From positions 65,697-129,696 of the forward strand of contig CAYFIR010000008.1 in the NCBI GenBank assembly GCA_964343195.1: DNA of 64,000 nt, in the 5' to 3' direction. Positions within the stretch are counted from its first letter, which is position 1. Each line of letters starts with the position of its first letter. A program made the translations under genes and the position numbers. This document shows, piece after piece, positions 34,851 through 43,767 of this stretch. Source of the stretch: CAYVAP01 sp964343195. GTDB taxonomy: Bacteria > Bacteroidota > Bacteroidia > J057. A model generated the notes under the pieces. It worked only from the letters and a program-made list of their open reading frames with translations, did no database searches and had not been told where the DNA came from.

Positions 34851-37562
34851 TTGAACTACCTCCTTTACACCGAAGCCCTGGGCTGGACCCTGCTGCATAG
34901 CCTCTGGCAGGGAGCCGCACTCGCCTTTTTGTACCTGTTAGCGCGCTTTTTGCTGCGAAACCATAGTCCGCAATTGCGGTATCTGCTGGCGCTTACGACG
35001 CTGACGGCACTACCGGTCTGCGCGGGTATCACCCTGGTTCAGTACTGGCCGGAAGAAGTAGCAGTCACCGAGATGGCCCAGATTCCCATCGAAAACTGGG
35101 ACAACCTATGGAGTAACTCCGTCATCCAATCGGAAGCTCAGTCGGCAACGCTAACATGGCAGGATCAAATGGAGCGAGCTCTGCCCTACTTGTCCCTGGT
35201 CTGGCTAATGGGAGTGGGCCTGATGTGGCTACGATGGTGTGGGGGATTATGGAATTTATACCAAATGCGCCATGCAGGGACCGAGGCTGGCCCCGCCAAA
35301 TGGCAAAACAGCATAACCCAGTGGGCCCAAAACTGGGGCATCAACCGCCCCGTTAAGCTCCTGATATCCAACCGAATAAGTTCGCCGGCAACTCTGGGCT
35401 TCTGGAAGCCCATCATACTGATTCCAGCTACCCTGGTAACTGGTCTGAGCCCCGAGCAGTGGGAGGCCATCCTGCTGCATGAACTGGCCCATATTCGTCG
35501 GGCCGACTATGCGATCCGAATGATCCAATCACTGATTGAGATCCTGTTCTTTTACCACCCACTCGTATGGTGGGTCGGAAGGGACCTGGCCCATGAGCGG
35601 GAAGCCTGCTGTGATGATCAGGCTGTGGCAGTTTGCGGCGATGCCTTGCGCTACGCCCAGGCACTGACCACCCTGCAACGCATGTGTCAACCTTCAAACA
35701 ACCAATTAGCAATGGCTATTCAAAGCAAACATACATCCTCATTTACCCGACGCATCCAGCGGCTGTTCGAGCCCACAACGACCAGCAACCGCCCCAAAGC
35801 GGCCCTCATCCTGGCCTTCATGCTGCTCGTCAGCCTGACCAGCTATGCCTGGATGAATATGGAAACGCTTTCTCCGACAACTGAAAATCAGCAGGTTTCC
35901 ATCCCCAATACTGTGGAGCCTTCCGTGGCAGCTCTTCCGGATGCCAGTGAACACTCCCAGGTTTCCTCTACGGATCTGATTGCCCCTTACCGCGAATTCC
36001 AACTGACCATCGACACCACCTGGACGCCTGAGTATCTCTCCCAAACCATAACAAAGTTGCGAGAGCAGGGGATTACCCTTTATGTGGAAAAGAAGATGTT
36101 CAACTGCTTCGATCACCTCATTTACCTCTCGGGCCAGATTTCCTTCCCCAGCGGAGTTCAGGGAGAATTTGGTGGGCAACTAGGCCGCATCATGATTCGC
36201 AAGACCGATGAAGAGCTAAAGGTCATGGGAACAAGCACCCCTGTTGGGGCCATCTGCTACTCCTTCGATGAAGAGGACCCTATGGCCATGGTGGTAGAAG
36301 AGCGTCCTGACGGTAAACGCCATGTTGAAACAATCGATTCCATCAAATACTACCGAGTCGATGGCACCAAAATGAGCGTAGAGGCCTATCAGGCTCTTGG
36401 ACTGAAAGAGGAAGACATTGCGGGGGCCACCTTCATTGGGCCTCGGACCGATGCTAACGGCACAGTGATTGAAAGCGGCACCGTAGTAGAAGTCGTGACC
36501 AAAAGCAGGATCGCATCCCCTCCCCCCCCTCCTGTACATCCCTTTTGGACCTTTACCCTCGGTCCCAAGACCACCCTGGACGAGCTAACAGCCCTGACCA
36601 AAGCCCTTGAAAAAGATGGCTATTCCTTGACTGTCAGGAGTATTTCTGCCAATGATGAGATGTACCTCCGCGGACTGGATTTTTCCATCGAGATCGTAGG
36701 AGAAGACATGAAAGGCAAGGGCAAGGTGGTCTCTTCGAATGAGATCGATCCTACCCACTACGCACTGGTCAAGCTCAACCCGCTGGAAGGGACCATATCG
36801 GTGACCATCCACGAAGTTGGCAGCGGCCCTGGGCAGATGGCCCTAACCGGTATTTCCATCCGGCAACAGGAGCCTACAGGTGAGCCCATCTACATCCTGA
36901 ATGGCGAGGTGGTGGATCGGACGGTTTTGCAGGAGCTGGAGCCTTCCCAAATCGAACGAATAGACGTCCTGAAAGGCGAGTCGGCGGCTGAACTGGGTTT
37001 GACCGAAGATACCAGCAATGGGGTAATTGAAATCACCACCAAGTCCGGGGAAGTCATCGTAGAAGGAAAGCCCACTGAAACGCCAGAACCAGTATCGATC
37101 CGCAATATCGAGCAGGAAGCCCTTCCCCTAGTAATCATTGATGGAGAAGAAGTTCCCAATGACGAGCTAGACGAACTTTTACCTGAGCAGATCGAGCATG
37201 TAGAGGTAATCAAGGGAGACTGCGCAGTAGAAGAGTATGGCGAAAAGGGAGAAAACGGGGTAGTCCTCATCCAGACCAAGCAGCCCGATCAGCTAGTAAT
37301 CGAGCCAATCACCCTCAAAGTCAGCCCCAACCCCAGCGACGACGAATTTGCCATCGAGTACTCACTGGATCAGACTCAACAGATCAGCATCGGCGTCTAT
37401 GACCTACAGGGCCGCCTGATCGAGGAGATTTTCAGCGGGACAGAAACCGACGGCAACATCATGGTCATCTGGAGTGGCCGCAACCTGCCGGATGGTACCT
37501 ACCTGATCAAGCTAACCGGTGAGTCCGTAGCGGGACAGGCGAGGGTACAGCTACTGCGGTAG
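34851..37562 (+). CDS. M56 (BlaR1/MecR1) metalloprotease with plug-like repeats and sorting domain
   Basis: 903 residues, starting at a TTG because no ATG lies before the first membrane helix. Four hydrophobic helices lie in the first 320 residues. The zinc site is H210-E211-LAH in LLHELAHIRRADY, with the third ligand probably in the HEREACCDD segment. The periplasmic part has two TonB-plug-like units (about 680-735: YILNGEVVDRTVLQEL, IERIDVLKG; and about 765-815: VIIDGEEVPNDELDELL, IEHVEVIKGD). The C-terminus is a T9SS type A-like domain (VSPNPSDDEFAIEYSL, VYDLQGRLIEEIF, GRNLPDGTYLIKLTG). BlaI is the expected substrate partner. A sorting-like domain on an inner-membrane protein is unusual. 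Confidence 0.88.
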   Translation: MNYLLYTEALGWTLLHSLWQGAALAFLYLLARFLLRNHSPQLRYLLALTTLTALPVCAGITLVQYWPEEVAVTEMAQIPIENWDNLWSNSVIQSEAQSATLTWQDQMERALPYLSLVWLMGVGLMWLRWCGGLWNLYQMRHAGTEAGPAKWQNSITQWAQNWGINRPVKLLISNRISSPATLGFWKPIILIPATLVTGLSPEQWEAILLHELAHIRRADYAIRMIQSLIEILFFYHPLVWWVGRDLAHEREACCDDQAVAVCGDALRYAQALTTLQRMCQPSNNQLAMAIQSKHTSSFTRRIQRLFEPTTTSNRPKAALILAFMLLVSLTSYAWMNMETLSPTTENQQVSIPNTVEPSVAALPDASEHSQVSSTDLIAPYREFQLTIDTTWTPEYLSQTITKLREQGITLYVEKKMFNCFDHLIYLSGQISFPSGVQGEFGGQLGRIMIRKTDEELKVMGTSTPVGAICYSFDEEDPMAMVVEERPDGKRHVETIDSIKYYRVDGTKMSVEAYQALGLKEEDIAGATFIGPRTDANGTVIESGTVVEVVTKSRIASPPPPPVHPFWTFTLGPKTTLDELTALTKALEKDGYSLTVRSISANDEMYLRGLDFSIEIVGEDMKGKGKVVSSNEIDPTHYALVKLNPLEGTISVTIHEVGSGPGQMALTGISIRQQEPTGEPIYILNGEVVDRTVLQELEPSQIERIDVLKGESAAELGLTEDTSNGVIEITTKSGEVIVEGKPTETPEPVSIRNIEQEALPLVIIDGEEVPNDELDELLPEQIEHVEVIKGDCAVEEYGEKGENGVVLIQTKQPDQLVIEPITLKVSPNPSDDEFAIEYSLDQTQQISIGVYDLQGRLIEEIFSGTETDGNIMVIWSGRNLPDGTYLIKLTGESVAGQARVQLLR

Positions 37563-37592
37563 CCCCTCATGCTTTACCACAAAGAAACATAA

Positions 37593-37639
37593 AGAGAGGT
37601 CTCGAAGGGCACTAAGAATAATCCCTTTGAGACCTCTCT
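37593..37639. terminator. Bidirectional terminator
   Basis: A 17-bp stem with one G-T wobble (37593-37609 with 37623-37639, AGAGAGGTCTC...GAGACCTCTCT arms) between the M56 gene and the convergent UPF0173 gene. Confidence 0.7.
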
Positions 37640-37703
37640 CTACTTGTCGAAAAACCCTTCACTTTGAGTCCTTAGCGCTCTCCTTAGAGTCCTTCGTGGT
37701 TTA

Positions 37704-38384
37704 TCATCTTGAAATGGAAGCCCCGATCTCCATCAGCGTCAGCTCCTTTCCCGCGTCAGCGAAAGCCTTACTGGCAGCAGCATGGTCGATCTCGATGTAG
37801 CCAAAGGTATCGAAGTGCATGCCGATGATGTCCTTGCACTGGATGAAATCCGCCGCTATGACCGCATCTTCCACGCCCATGGTGAAGTTGTCGCCCATGC
37901 AGAGGAAGGCAAAGTCCAGGTCGTGGTACTCGCCGATCAGCTTCATGTCGCCAAACAGCGCTGTATCACCGGAGTAGTAGAAGGTTTTGCCCTCAGATTC
38001 GAAGATCATTCCTGCCGGATGGCCGCCATAGCTGCCGTCGGGCATGCTGCTGGAGTGCACCGCGTTGGTGAATTTCACCGTACCAAAGTCAAATTCATTC
38101 TTGCCGCCGTGGTTCATGGGGTGGTTGTTCTCGATGCCCTTTTGCCCGAACCAGCCCACCACCTCGAAGGTCGAGATAAGCTTGGCACCCGTCCGCTTGG
38201 CGATGGCCTCGACGTCCGCGACATGGTCGCCATGACCATGCGACAGGATGATGTAATCAGCCGGAATTTCGTCGATGTTGATCGCTGATGCCTTGGGATT
38301 CGGAGAGATAAAAGGATCGAGCAGGATGTGCTTTCCGTTGAGTTCCAGCCCGAAAGCCGAGTGTCCGTAATAGGTAATTTTCAT
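37704..38384 (-). CDS. UPF0173 metallo-hydrolase (metallo-beta-lactamase fold)
   Basis: 226 residues. MKITYYGHSAFGLELNGKHILLDPF starts the fold, and LSHGHGDHVADV (about 48-59) is the H-x-H-x-D-H metal motif. Later HGGKNEFDFG, YSGDTALFGDM and MHFDTFGY supply further ligands. The UPF0173 group of the metallo-beta-lactamase superfamily is cytoplasmic; the substrate is unknown. Full length. It shares no operon partner within 200 bp. Confidence 0.93.
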   Translation of the reverse strand: MKITYYGHSAFGLELNGKHILLDPFISPNPKASAINIDEIPADYIILSHGHGDHVADVEAIAKRTGAKLISTFEVVGWFGQKGIENNHPMNHGGKNEFDFGTVKFTNAVHSSSMPDGSYGGHPAGMIFESEGKTFYYSGDTALFGDMKLIGEYHDLDFAFLCMGDNFTMGVEDAVIAADFIQCKDIIGMHFDTFGYIEIDHAAASKAFADAGKELTLMEIGASISR

Positions 38385-38596
38385 TGGAATGGAGTTGTTG
38401 GAGTGGGTATGGAGGTATGGGGCGTTCGAGTTTTTACAAATGGCGGTTACAACCTTTCCTCTATATACTTCATATCCTTTCTCTGGCTTGACATTAAGCT
38501 AACCAATTCTCCTAACCATCTCAACCCGGTTCTGTTTTGGCAGCCTGGAAAGGGAAGCCAGAAGACCATTGACATTACCAGCTCCGAAGCCCTAGA

Positions 38597-39439
38597 TCAG
38601 CTTTTAGCCTTCAGCCATTCTACCAATTCAGGTAAGACCTCGCCGCTCGGTCCCTGCAAATGAACTCCTCGCACACTTTTTAGGGCCATTTCGCTGAAAC
38701 GATTTTCCACCGGGTTGACGTCGAAGAATGGGATGCCTTCGTGGCGGGCCTTCATGGCCAACTGGTTGGGCAAATTCGTGGCGCCAGAGGTACCGACGGT
38801 GATGAACAGGGTGCAATCGTTCATGGCTTCATGGGCACTGACGAAGCTGAAATACTCCTCGTTGTAGTATTCATCAAACCACAGCACATGAGGCCGGGTC
38901 AGCTCCCCGCAGTTGGGGCAGCGCAATAGCTCCAGTTCCTCCGGCGAGAGGTCGCTCTCACGGTCTTTGGGGGCAATCCCATCGGGAAAAGCATAGAGGT
39001 TGTAGGTGCATTCCGCCCCGCAGCGCACGAATTCCAAACTGCCGTGAATCAGGTAAGTGCGGTCTAGGCTGTTACCCGCACGGAGGTGCAGCCCGTCCAC
39101 ATTCTGGGTGATGAGGGTGAAGCGATCCCCGAACATCTGTTCCAGTTCAACTACCGCATGATGGCCAGCATTAGGTTTGGCCTGTTGGCAGACCGTCCGC
39201 CGAAAGAGGAACCACTTCCAGACTTCCTCCGGCTGTTGCTGAAACATCGCAAAGGTGCCGATGTCCTGTGGCTTGTAATTTTGGCTGCCGACGCGCCAGT
39301 AGCCTTCCGGCCCACGAAAGGTCGGGATGCCACTCTCAGCGGAGATCCCCGCACCGGAGAGGATAATGATGCGGCCCTCGCCTTCGAGAAATTCGGAGAG
39401 GAGGGCTTTGGCGTATGCAGTGAGGTGGTTTGGGTTCAT
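38597..39439 (-). CDS. cobB: SIR2-family NAD-dependent deacylase
   Basis: 280 residues. The NAD site is LSGAGISAESGIPTFRG (about 27-43), TQNVDGLHLRAG (about 113-124) holds the asparagine-aspartate pair and LIHGSLEFVRCGAEC the catalytic His. Zinc ligands are CGAEC and CPNCGEL. GTSGATNLPNQLAM near residue 225 completes the NAD site. Most members remove acyl groups from lysines; a role in defence is known for other SIR2 proteins but those are fused to extra domains, which are absent here. A small ORF lies upstream on the same strand. Confidence 0.92.
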   Translation of the reverse strand: MNPNHLTAYAKALLSEFLEGEGRIIILSGAGISAESGIPTFRGPEGYWRVGSQNYKPQDIGTFAMFQQQPEEVWKWFLFRRTVCQQAKPNAGHHAVVELEQMFGDRFTLITQNVDGLHLRAGNSLDRTYLIHGSLEFVRCGAECTYNLYAFPDGIAPKDRESDLSPEELELLRCPNCGELTRPHVLWFDEYYNEEYFSFVSAHEAMNDCTLFITVGTSGATNLPNQLAMKARHEGIPFFDVNPVENRFSEMALKSVRGVHLQGPSGEVLPELVEWLKAKS

Positions 39440-39477
39440 TTCTGGAAAGGTGTAGAGATTCTTTTTGAATCGGTATT

Positions 39478-39717
39478 TTATAGCAGGCTATCTGGAGCTT
39501 GTCCATCAACGGATACGACCCTGATCTGCTTAGCGGGAAACCATTCCACTTTCCCATCACCATCGCAACAGAAAACAGCCTCTACGCGCCCATTGTTGGT
39601 TTCACTCCCCACATCACCAAGCAACCAGTGGGGCTTTTTTGACTCGTATAGCCCAAAGCCCGTTCCCAATAGGACATATTGCTTACCCGTTTCTCGTTGT
39701 TCAATGATGGTCGCCAT
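39478..39717 (-). CDS. Small conserved-looking protein, unknown
   Basis: 79 residues beginning MATIIEQRETGKQYVLLGTGFG and ending IRVVSVDGQAPDSLL. The pattern is a compact beta-rich domain with VEWFPAKQIRVVSVDG. It has an ATG start and sits 38 bp ahead of the SIR2 gene on the same strand. I have a weak recollection of similar short proteins in Saprospiria but cannot name a family. Base composition is like the flanks, not the AT-rich island beginning about 15 bp upstream. Confidence 0.55.
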   Translation of the reverse strand: MATIIEQRETGKQYVLLGTGFGLYESKKPHWLLGDVGSETNNGRVEAVFCCDGDGKVEWFPAKQIRVVSVDGQAPDSLL

Positions 39718-39730
39718 GGTTATGCTATTT

Positions 39731-39970
39731 CTATTTTGACATGTGATTTAATCCCTGGGATAATCGCCTTCCCAACTCATTATCCCTCAATCGGAACCTC
39801 CTCACTTTATCCGCCCGGTGAACAAAGATGTCTCCGTGAGACTGCCAGAACTTTCTGGGGCGATGCTCGATTTCCTGAATCTCTTTTACGGGATACTCAA
39901 ATTTCGATTCCCGACCGAAAAGGCCAATCAACACAAGCGTAAGCATGTTGCCTACTTGTTCAAATCGATA
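39731..39970 (-). other. In-frame continuation after a TAG; possible second half of small membrane gene
   Basis: Reading continues in the same frame as the gene at 39971 beyond its TAG, as YRFEQVGN followed by MLTLVLIGLFGRESKFEY and a basic, polar tail ending GLNHMSK at 39731. It could be an independent 71-residue gene starting at 39946 (hydrophobic start, charged tail), the tail of a once longer membrane protein broken by the stop, or, less likely, a read-through product. Confidence 0.4.
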
Positions 39971-40186
39971 CTAATATGGGTTTTGCACCTCACTAAATAA
40001 CGCACTTAAAAATCCCCCAACCCCTATCCCGATAAGCAAATTACCATGAGTTTCCCACTTGTAAAGTCCCGTTATCTCCCCGAATAGAGCTAACAGTGCA
40101 GTTACCGGGATGACGCTCAGTATTCCTACCCATAATCGAAGCAAGACCGGGTAGCACCAACAGCAATAAATATCCACTACTATCAC
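39971..40186 (-). CDS. Small membrane protein at the end of the NurA-HerA operon
   Basis: 71 residues starting at a GTG that overlaps the TGA of the radical SAM gene (GTGA, 40183-40186), so translation is probably coupled. Two hydrophobic stretches (VLLRLWVGILSVIPVTALLALF, about 14-35 in two parts; NLLIGIGVGGFLSAL, about 49-63) predict two membrane helices. It ends at a TAG; the same frame then stays open for another 79 codons. Function unknown. Its position in an otherwise cytoplasmic conflict-type operon suggests a membrane-acting component, which is inference. Confidence 0.55.
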   Translation of the reverse strand: MIVVDIYCCWCYPVLLRLWVGILSVIPVTALLALFGEITGLYKWETHGNLLIGIGVGGFLSALFSEVQNPY

Positions 40187-42216
40187 ACGGTATTTTGTGG
40201 AGCCATTCTGGTTACCGAATCTGGCCCTCTTTCTTCATAGTCATAGGTGAGAGTTAAATCTATAAACTGATCTGTATTGATCAAATGGTCATACTTCTGC
40301 TTCAATTCCAAATAGTCTTTATCGCTGCTCTTCACATCGTCTCGGGAAATGGTATAATGCTCCAGTAGTTTGCGAATTTTTCTATTGCTAGTTTTTGACT
40401 TGATGTCTGAGAAGTCGTTGGATTCAATGATCTTTTTTGCTTCAATCGCTTCAGGTTCACTTAGAGAGTAGAACAAATTTTTCCATTGTGGAGTTAATCC
40501 TAACTCTACCTCGAATAATTTTCTATAAATAATATAGGTTTCAGGCATATACAGAATTTCAAAGAATTCCTTTTCATTCTTTCCATAAGCTTTTTCAAAG
40601 AAACTTCTTCCAGGCGGAACAATACCTCTCGTAACATTGCTAATAGACTGAATCGCCCTAATAAATTTCTTGTTCCAAAATTTCCCAATGAACTGTCTGT
40701 GTTTGGCCTCTTCTCCAAATAGGGGAATGTACTTCATTGGGAAAGAGTAGATATGGATATCGAGATCTTCAGACAGATTTACATTTAGCTCCATCCGGTG
40801 ATACAGATGTTCAGGCCTGTCTTTGAAATTAAACAGTAAGTAGTTGGAAAGCCGGTCAATGCCATGTTTAGCTGCCAGTTGGACAGCATGTTCATACTGG
40901 TTTTTCATACCCCAGTAATCAAATGCAATCCTCAAAGGATGAATGGGTATTTCACTAATCAGCTTCATGATCTCATCTGTGACATACCTTGCATCTGTAC
41001 CTTGATTGAAATCTACAAAGCGCTGTTTCGGAGTTTTATCTCTTAGTTTTTCATAAAAGGGCTTTAGTTTCTCATATGCCTTGATCACATTTTCTTTTTC
41101 ATAAGACTGCCTCTCTGTGAGATTATACGCTTGGTAGATATCATAAACCTTCTGGGCAGTTTTGCCTTGTACACGTTTGTCTATGAAATTTTCCAGTAAT
41201 TCATAAATACGATTCAAGTAGGCCTTGTCATTCTTTCCTTCCTTCAGGTTTCGGACAGCTATATCCAACTGGTTGGGTTCCACATACATAGCGCCTTTGA
41301 CAAAGCCCATATCTTTGATTTCCTGAATAATTTCAGGGAACTTGGGAGAGGCGAGAACGTTATTGTCCATCAAAAGAAGGTGCTGCTGTTCGCCATATAG
41401 CTCCTTAATGGTTTCAAATTTTCCTTTGGTGGATATTTTTTCTTTGTAGGTAGGTTCAAGGATTGGCACAGAACAAAAGGCACAGGTCCGCGTGCAGCCC
41501 TTGGTCATGAAGGTGAAGTAGGCACTACCTGTCGGATACTTGTATGAGATCTCATCCAGGATGGAATAATCGAGGGGGAGATTGTCTATGATTAGAGATT
41601 TTGCAGCTTTCAGGTTGGGATCGAGCATCCCTGGCTTGTCCAGAAGCCCTTCAATGGGTTTAATTCTGGTTTCTTCTTCAACCTCTTTGGGCAGGAGGGA
41701 AGCTAGTACGCCACCAACTTTTAATTCACTTAGATCTTTGACAAGGCACTTGGCATCTTTAATGGCTTGGACGGTAACATCCCAATAGAAGGTAAACAAA
41801 GTGGTAACATATACTCTATCCCACTTGAGTTCGTCTATGAAGGTTCCTTTTTTGTGGTACGCGGTATACTGTTTCAACCAAACTTCAATAAGTGCAAGGG
41901 GGAAGTTCTCATCCTTTCCTTCCTTGAGATCCTCTAAAAAGGCTTTGAGCTTGGTTTTGTGCCCCGTCTTGATGAGAGTCTGGATTTCATTTTCCTTCTT
42001 TTTCCAAAGAATTTGCGTGCAGACTTGTCCGAGCTTTTCGATACAATCGCTAACGATCTGATCAAACATAAACTTATCAACATCTCCCTTGTAAAAGGTA
42101 ACATCGTCCCCCAACATCCGGTGGTAGGTAGCGATTTTCATCAAACCGATAGGAGGATACTTGTTTTTGTATCCGGGTTCTATGAGGAGGATGTTTCGTT
42201 TGGTAGGTGAAGACAT
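40183..42216 (-). CDS. Radical SAM protein with B12-binding-like N-terminus
   Basis: 677 residues. The N-terminus, RNILLIEPGYKNKYPPIGLMKIATYHR, resembles cobalamin-binding-type radical SAM proteins (the usual DxHxxG loop is not obvious). The cluster motif is C-x3-C-x2-C in TKGCTRTCAFCSVPI (about residue 240). Unlike most relatives it has long insertions between the N-terminal domain and the cluster and a helical C-terminal part after about 480. It lies 9 bp after the second GHKL gene, at the end of a very tightly packed operon. Substrate and reaction are unknown; radical chemistry in a nuclease/ATPase operon is unusual. Confidence 0.85.
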   Translation of the reverse strand: MSSPTKRNILLIEPGYKNKYPPIGLMKIATYHRMLGDDVTFYKGDVDKFMFDQIVSDCIEKLGQVCTQILWKKKENEIQTLIKTGHKTKLKAFLEDLKEGKDENFPLALIEVWLKQYTAYHKKGTFIDELKWDRVYVTTLFTFYWDVTVQAIKDAKCLVKDLSELKVGGVLASLLPKEVEEETRIKPIEGLLDKPGMLDPNLKAAKSLIIDNLPLDYSILDEISYKYPTGSAYFTFMTKGCTRTCAFCSVPILEPTYKEKISTKGKFETIKELYGEQQHLLLMDNNVLASPKFPEIIQEIKDMGFVKGAMYVEPNQLDIAVRNLKEGKNDKAYLNRIYELLENFIDKRVQGKTAQKVYDIYQAYNLTERQSYEKENVIKAYEKLKPFYEKLRDKTPKQRFVDFNQGTDARYVTDEIMKLISEIPIHPLRIAFDYWGMKNQYEHAVQLAAKHGIDRLSNYLLFNFKDRPEHLYHRMELNVNLSEDLDIHIYSFPMKYIPLFGEEAKHRQFIGKFWNKKFIRAIQSISNVTRGIVPPGRSFFEKAYGKNEKEFFEILYMPETYIIYRKLFEVELGLTPQWKNLFYSLSEPEAIEAKKIIESNDFSDIKSKTSNRKIRKLLEHYTISRDDVKSSDKDYLELKQKYDHLINTDQFIDLTLTYDYEERGPDSVTRMAPQNTV

Positions 42217-42225
42217 ACTGAGGAA

Positions 42226-43767
42226 TTAGTTGTAGCGTTCCGCAATTTTCTTTTTCAAAGATTCTGCGTCTTGAATTTTTAGTTCTCTATTAATGATCTC
42301 GAATATTTCCCGTACGACTTTTCTACAATCGTCCTGCAATTGGGAGAGAGGAAATGAAAAAGACTGAGAAGGTACTCCTGTTTCATAAATGGATTCATCA
42401 ATTTTTATATCCTCCTCACCAATAATTTGTCGATAGACCACTGAAAGAGAATAGTTCTCCGTAGCTTTTTCTTTGAGCTTTGTGATTTGCTGTGCAGAAG
42501 TATTGGCTTTCTTTTTAAGGTCCTTTATTTTTTCTTCTTCGTATTCAATTTGCCTATCAGTCAATTTTCCAGATTTTCTCTCCTCCTCAAATTTCGCTGC
42601 TTCTTTTTTATACTTTTTAATATCGTCAAGACGGTTATGCAGTTGGGAAGAATCTTGGGTCAAAGTTCCAAGAGAAGCAAACTCTTGCTTTAAATGTTTT
42701 TCAAAATAGGAGACAGTTTTAGAGTCATTAAAGTAATCTCTTCTAGCGTTAGGGGTAAAACCGCTACCAATTGCATGAACTTCTCCTATATAATTGAGGT
42801 TCTGTCGAGACTGGCCAAAGAATCGACTTAAAGTCAGTAAATTGCCTATGGCAATATTTTCTTTTCGTAAGCGAATGCCTCTTTCAATATTTTCATCTGG
42901 GATTTGGTAATTAAGTTGATTTGTTAGTCCAAACCAACCAATAGCAACTATTTCTCCTTCTTCATCTAAAATGTGAAAGGGAACAACATCCAGCAGCTTT
43001 GAAAACTCTTCTCCTCTCTTCCAGAAAATGGATTTATAAGGTTTAAACAGTTTTTTTTCATTTAAATTTAGATGAACATCATACTCATCTATCGCGACCC
43101 TATTATCTTTATAGTAGTTGTAAATTTTTTCTTTCCATTCTTTTGGGAATTTAGGATTGAAAGGAATAGGTGCTACCATAGAGAGGTAGTCCGCAACTGA
43201 TAGTATGTCTAAGAGGGTCTCATTGGTTACAGCTAATAGCTTTACAACAAAAAAGTGGCTCTCTTTTGGTGCGGTTTCTTCTTTCAAATGGGTAATCGCA
43301 CTAATCACTGCTGCTGCGTCTCGTGTGTCAGCCTTATTATCAATGATTTGTCTAAGTTGCTTGGCATTCAGAGTAATTATACTCTTGATAGTTTCGCCCT
43401 GATAAGAAGTTTCAAAGATAAGTTTTTCGCAATACCCTAAGCCTCCCAATCGACCAATCCCTCTGAATCCTTTTCTTTTCTCTCTGTCCTTTTGGGAGTT
43501 GGCAACATCACCTAGAAAGTTCAGCACATTTTCGCTTTTAATACCTGTCGCATTATCTTCAATTGATATCCGTCTGCTTTCTTTATCAATGGTAATATTG
43601 ATCTCTCCATCAGATTTTCTTTTTAGTATTTTGTCTTCTACTGCAATGTCTATCTGGTCCGCAGCATTTTGGACGTACTCTCTGAATATGAAGCGAGCGT
43701 CCTCATACATCCCGAGTGTCAAGGTTTCTATGACATTTTTGCCAATATGTGGGGAAAAAGTCGTCAT
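42226..43767 (-). CDS. Hsp90-like (GHKL) ATPase, copy 2
   Basis: 513 residues. The ATP site is complete: E30-YVQNAADQID (N-box with N34), DNATGI (G1, 71-76) and GFRGIGRLGGLGY (G2/lid, 100-112), as in Hsp90, MutL and MORC-type GHKL ATPases. The middle part has NARRDYF (340-346), present also in copy 1. About 375-440 is a charged coiled coil. It overlaps the unknown gene upstream by 4 bp. Its partner or substrate is not known. Hsp90-like ATPases of this kind recur in prokaryotic defence islands. It is a paralog of the gene at 45984, of identical length. Confidence 0.92.
   Translation of the reverse strand: MTTFSPHIGKNVIETLTLGMYEDARFIFREYVQNAADQIDIAVEDKILKRKSDGEINITIDKESRRISIEDNATGIKSENVLNFLGDVANSQKDREKRKGFRGIGRLGGLGYCEKLIFETSYQGETIKSIITLNAKQLRQIIDNKADTRDAAAVISAITHLKEETAPKESHFFVVKLLAVTNETLLDILSVADYLSMVAPIPFNPKFPKEWKEKIYNYYKDNRVAIDEYDVHLNLNEKKLFKPYKSIFWKRGEEFSKLLDVVPFHILDEEGEIVAIGWFGLTNQLNYQIPDENIERGIRLRKENIAIGNLLTLSRFFGQSRQNLNYIGEVHAIGSGFTPNARRDYFNDSKTVSYFEKHLKQEFASLGTLTQDSSQLHNRLDDIKKYKKEAAKFEEERKSGKLTDRQIEYEEEKIKDLKKKANTSAQQITKLKEKATENYSLSVVYRQIIGEEDIKIDESIYETGVPSQSFSFPLSQLQDDCRKVVREIFEIINRELKIQDAESLKKKIAERYN

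Noticed and set aside
38597..39439. SIR2 gene as a member of the island's system
   Set aside because: It has the size and zinc site of an ordinary deacylase, ordinary base composition and a small gene and a composition change between it and the operon.
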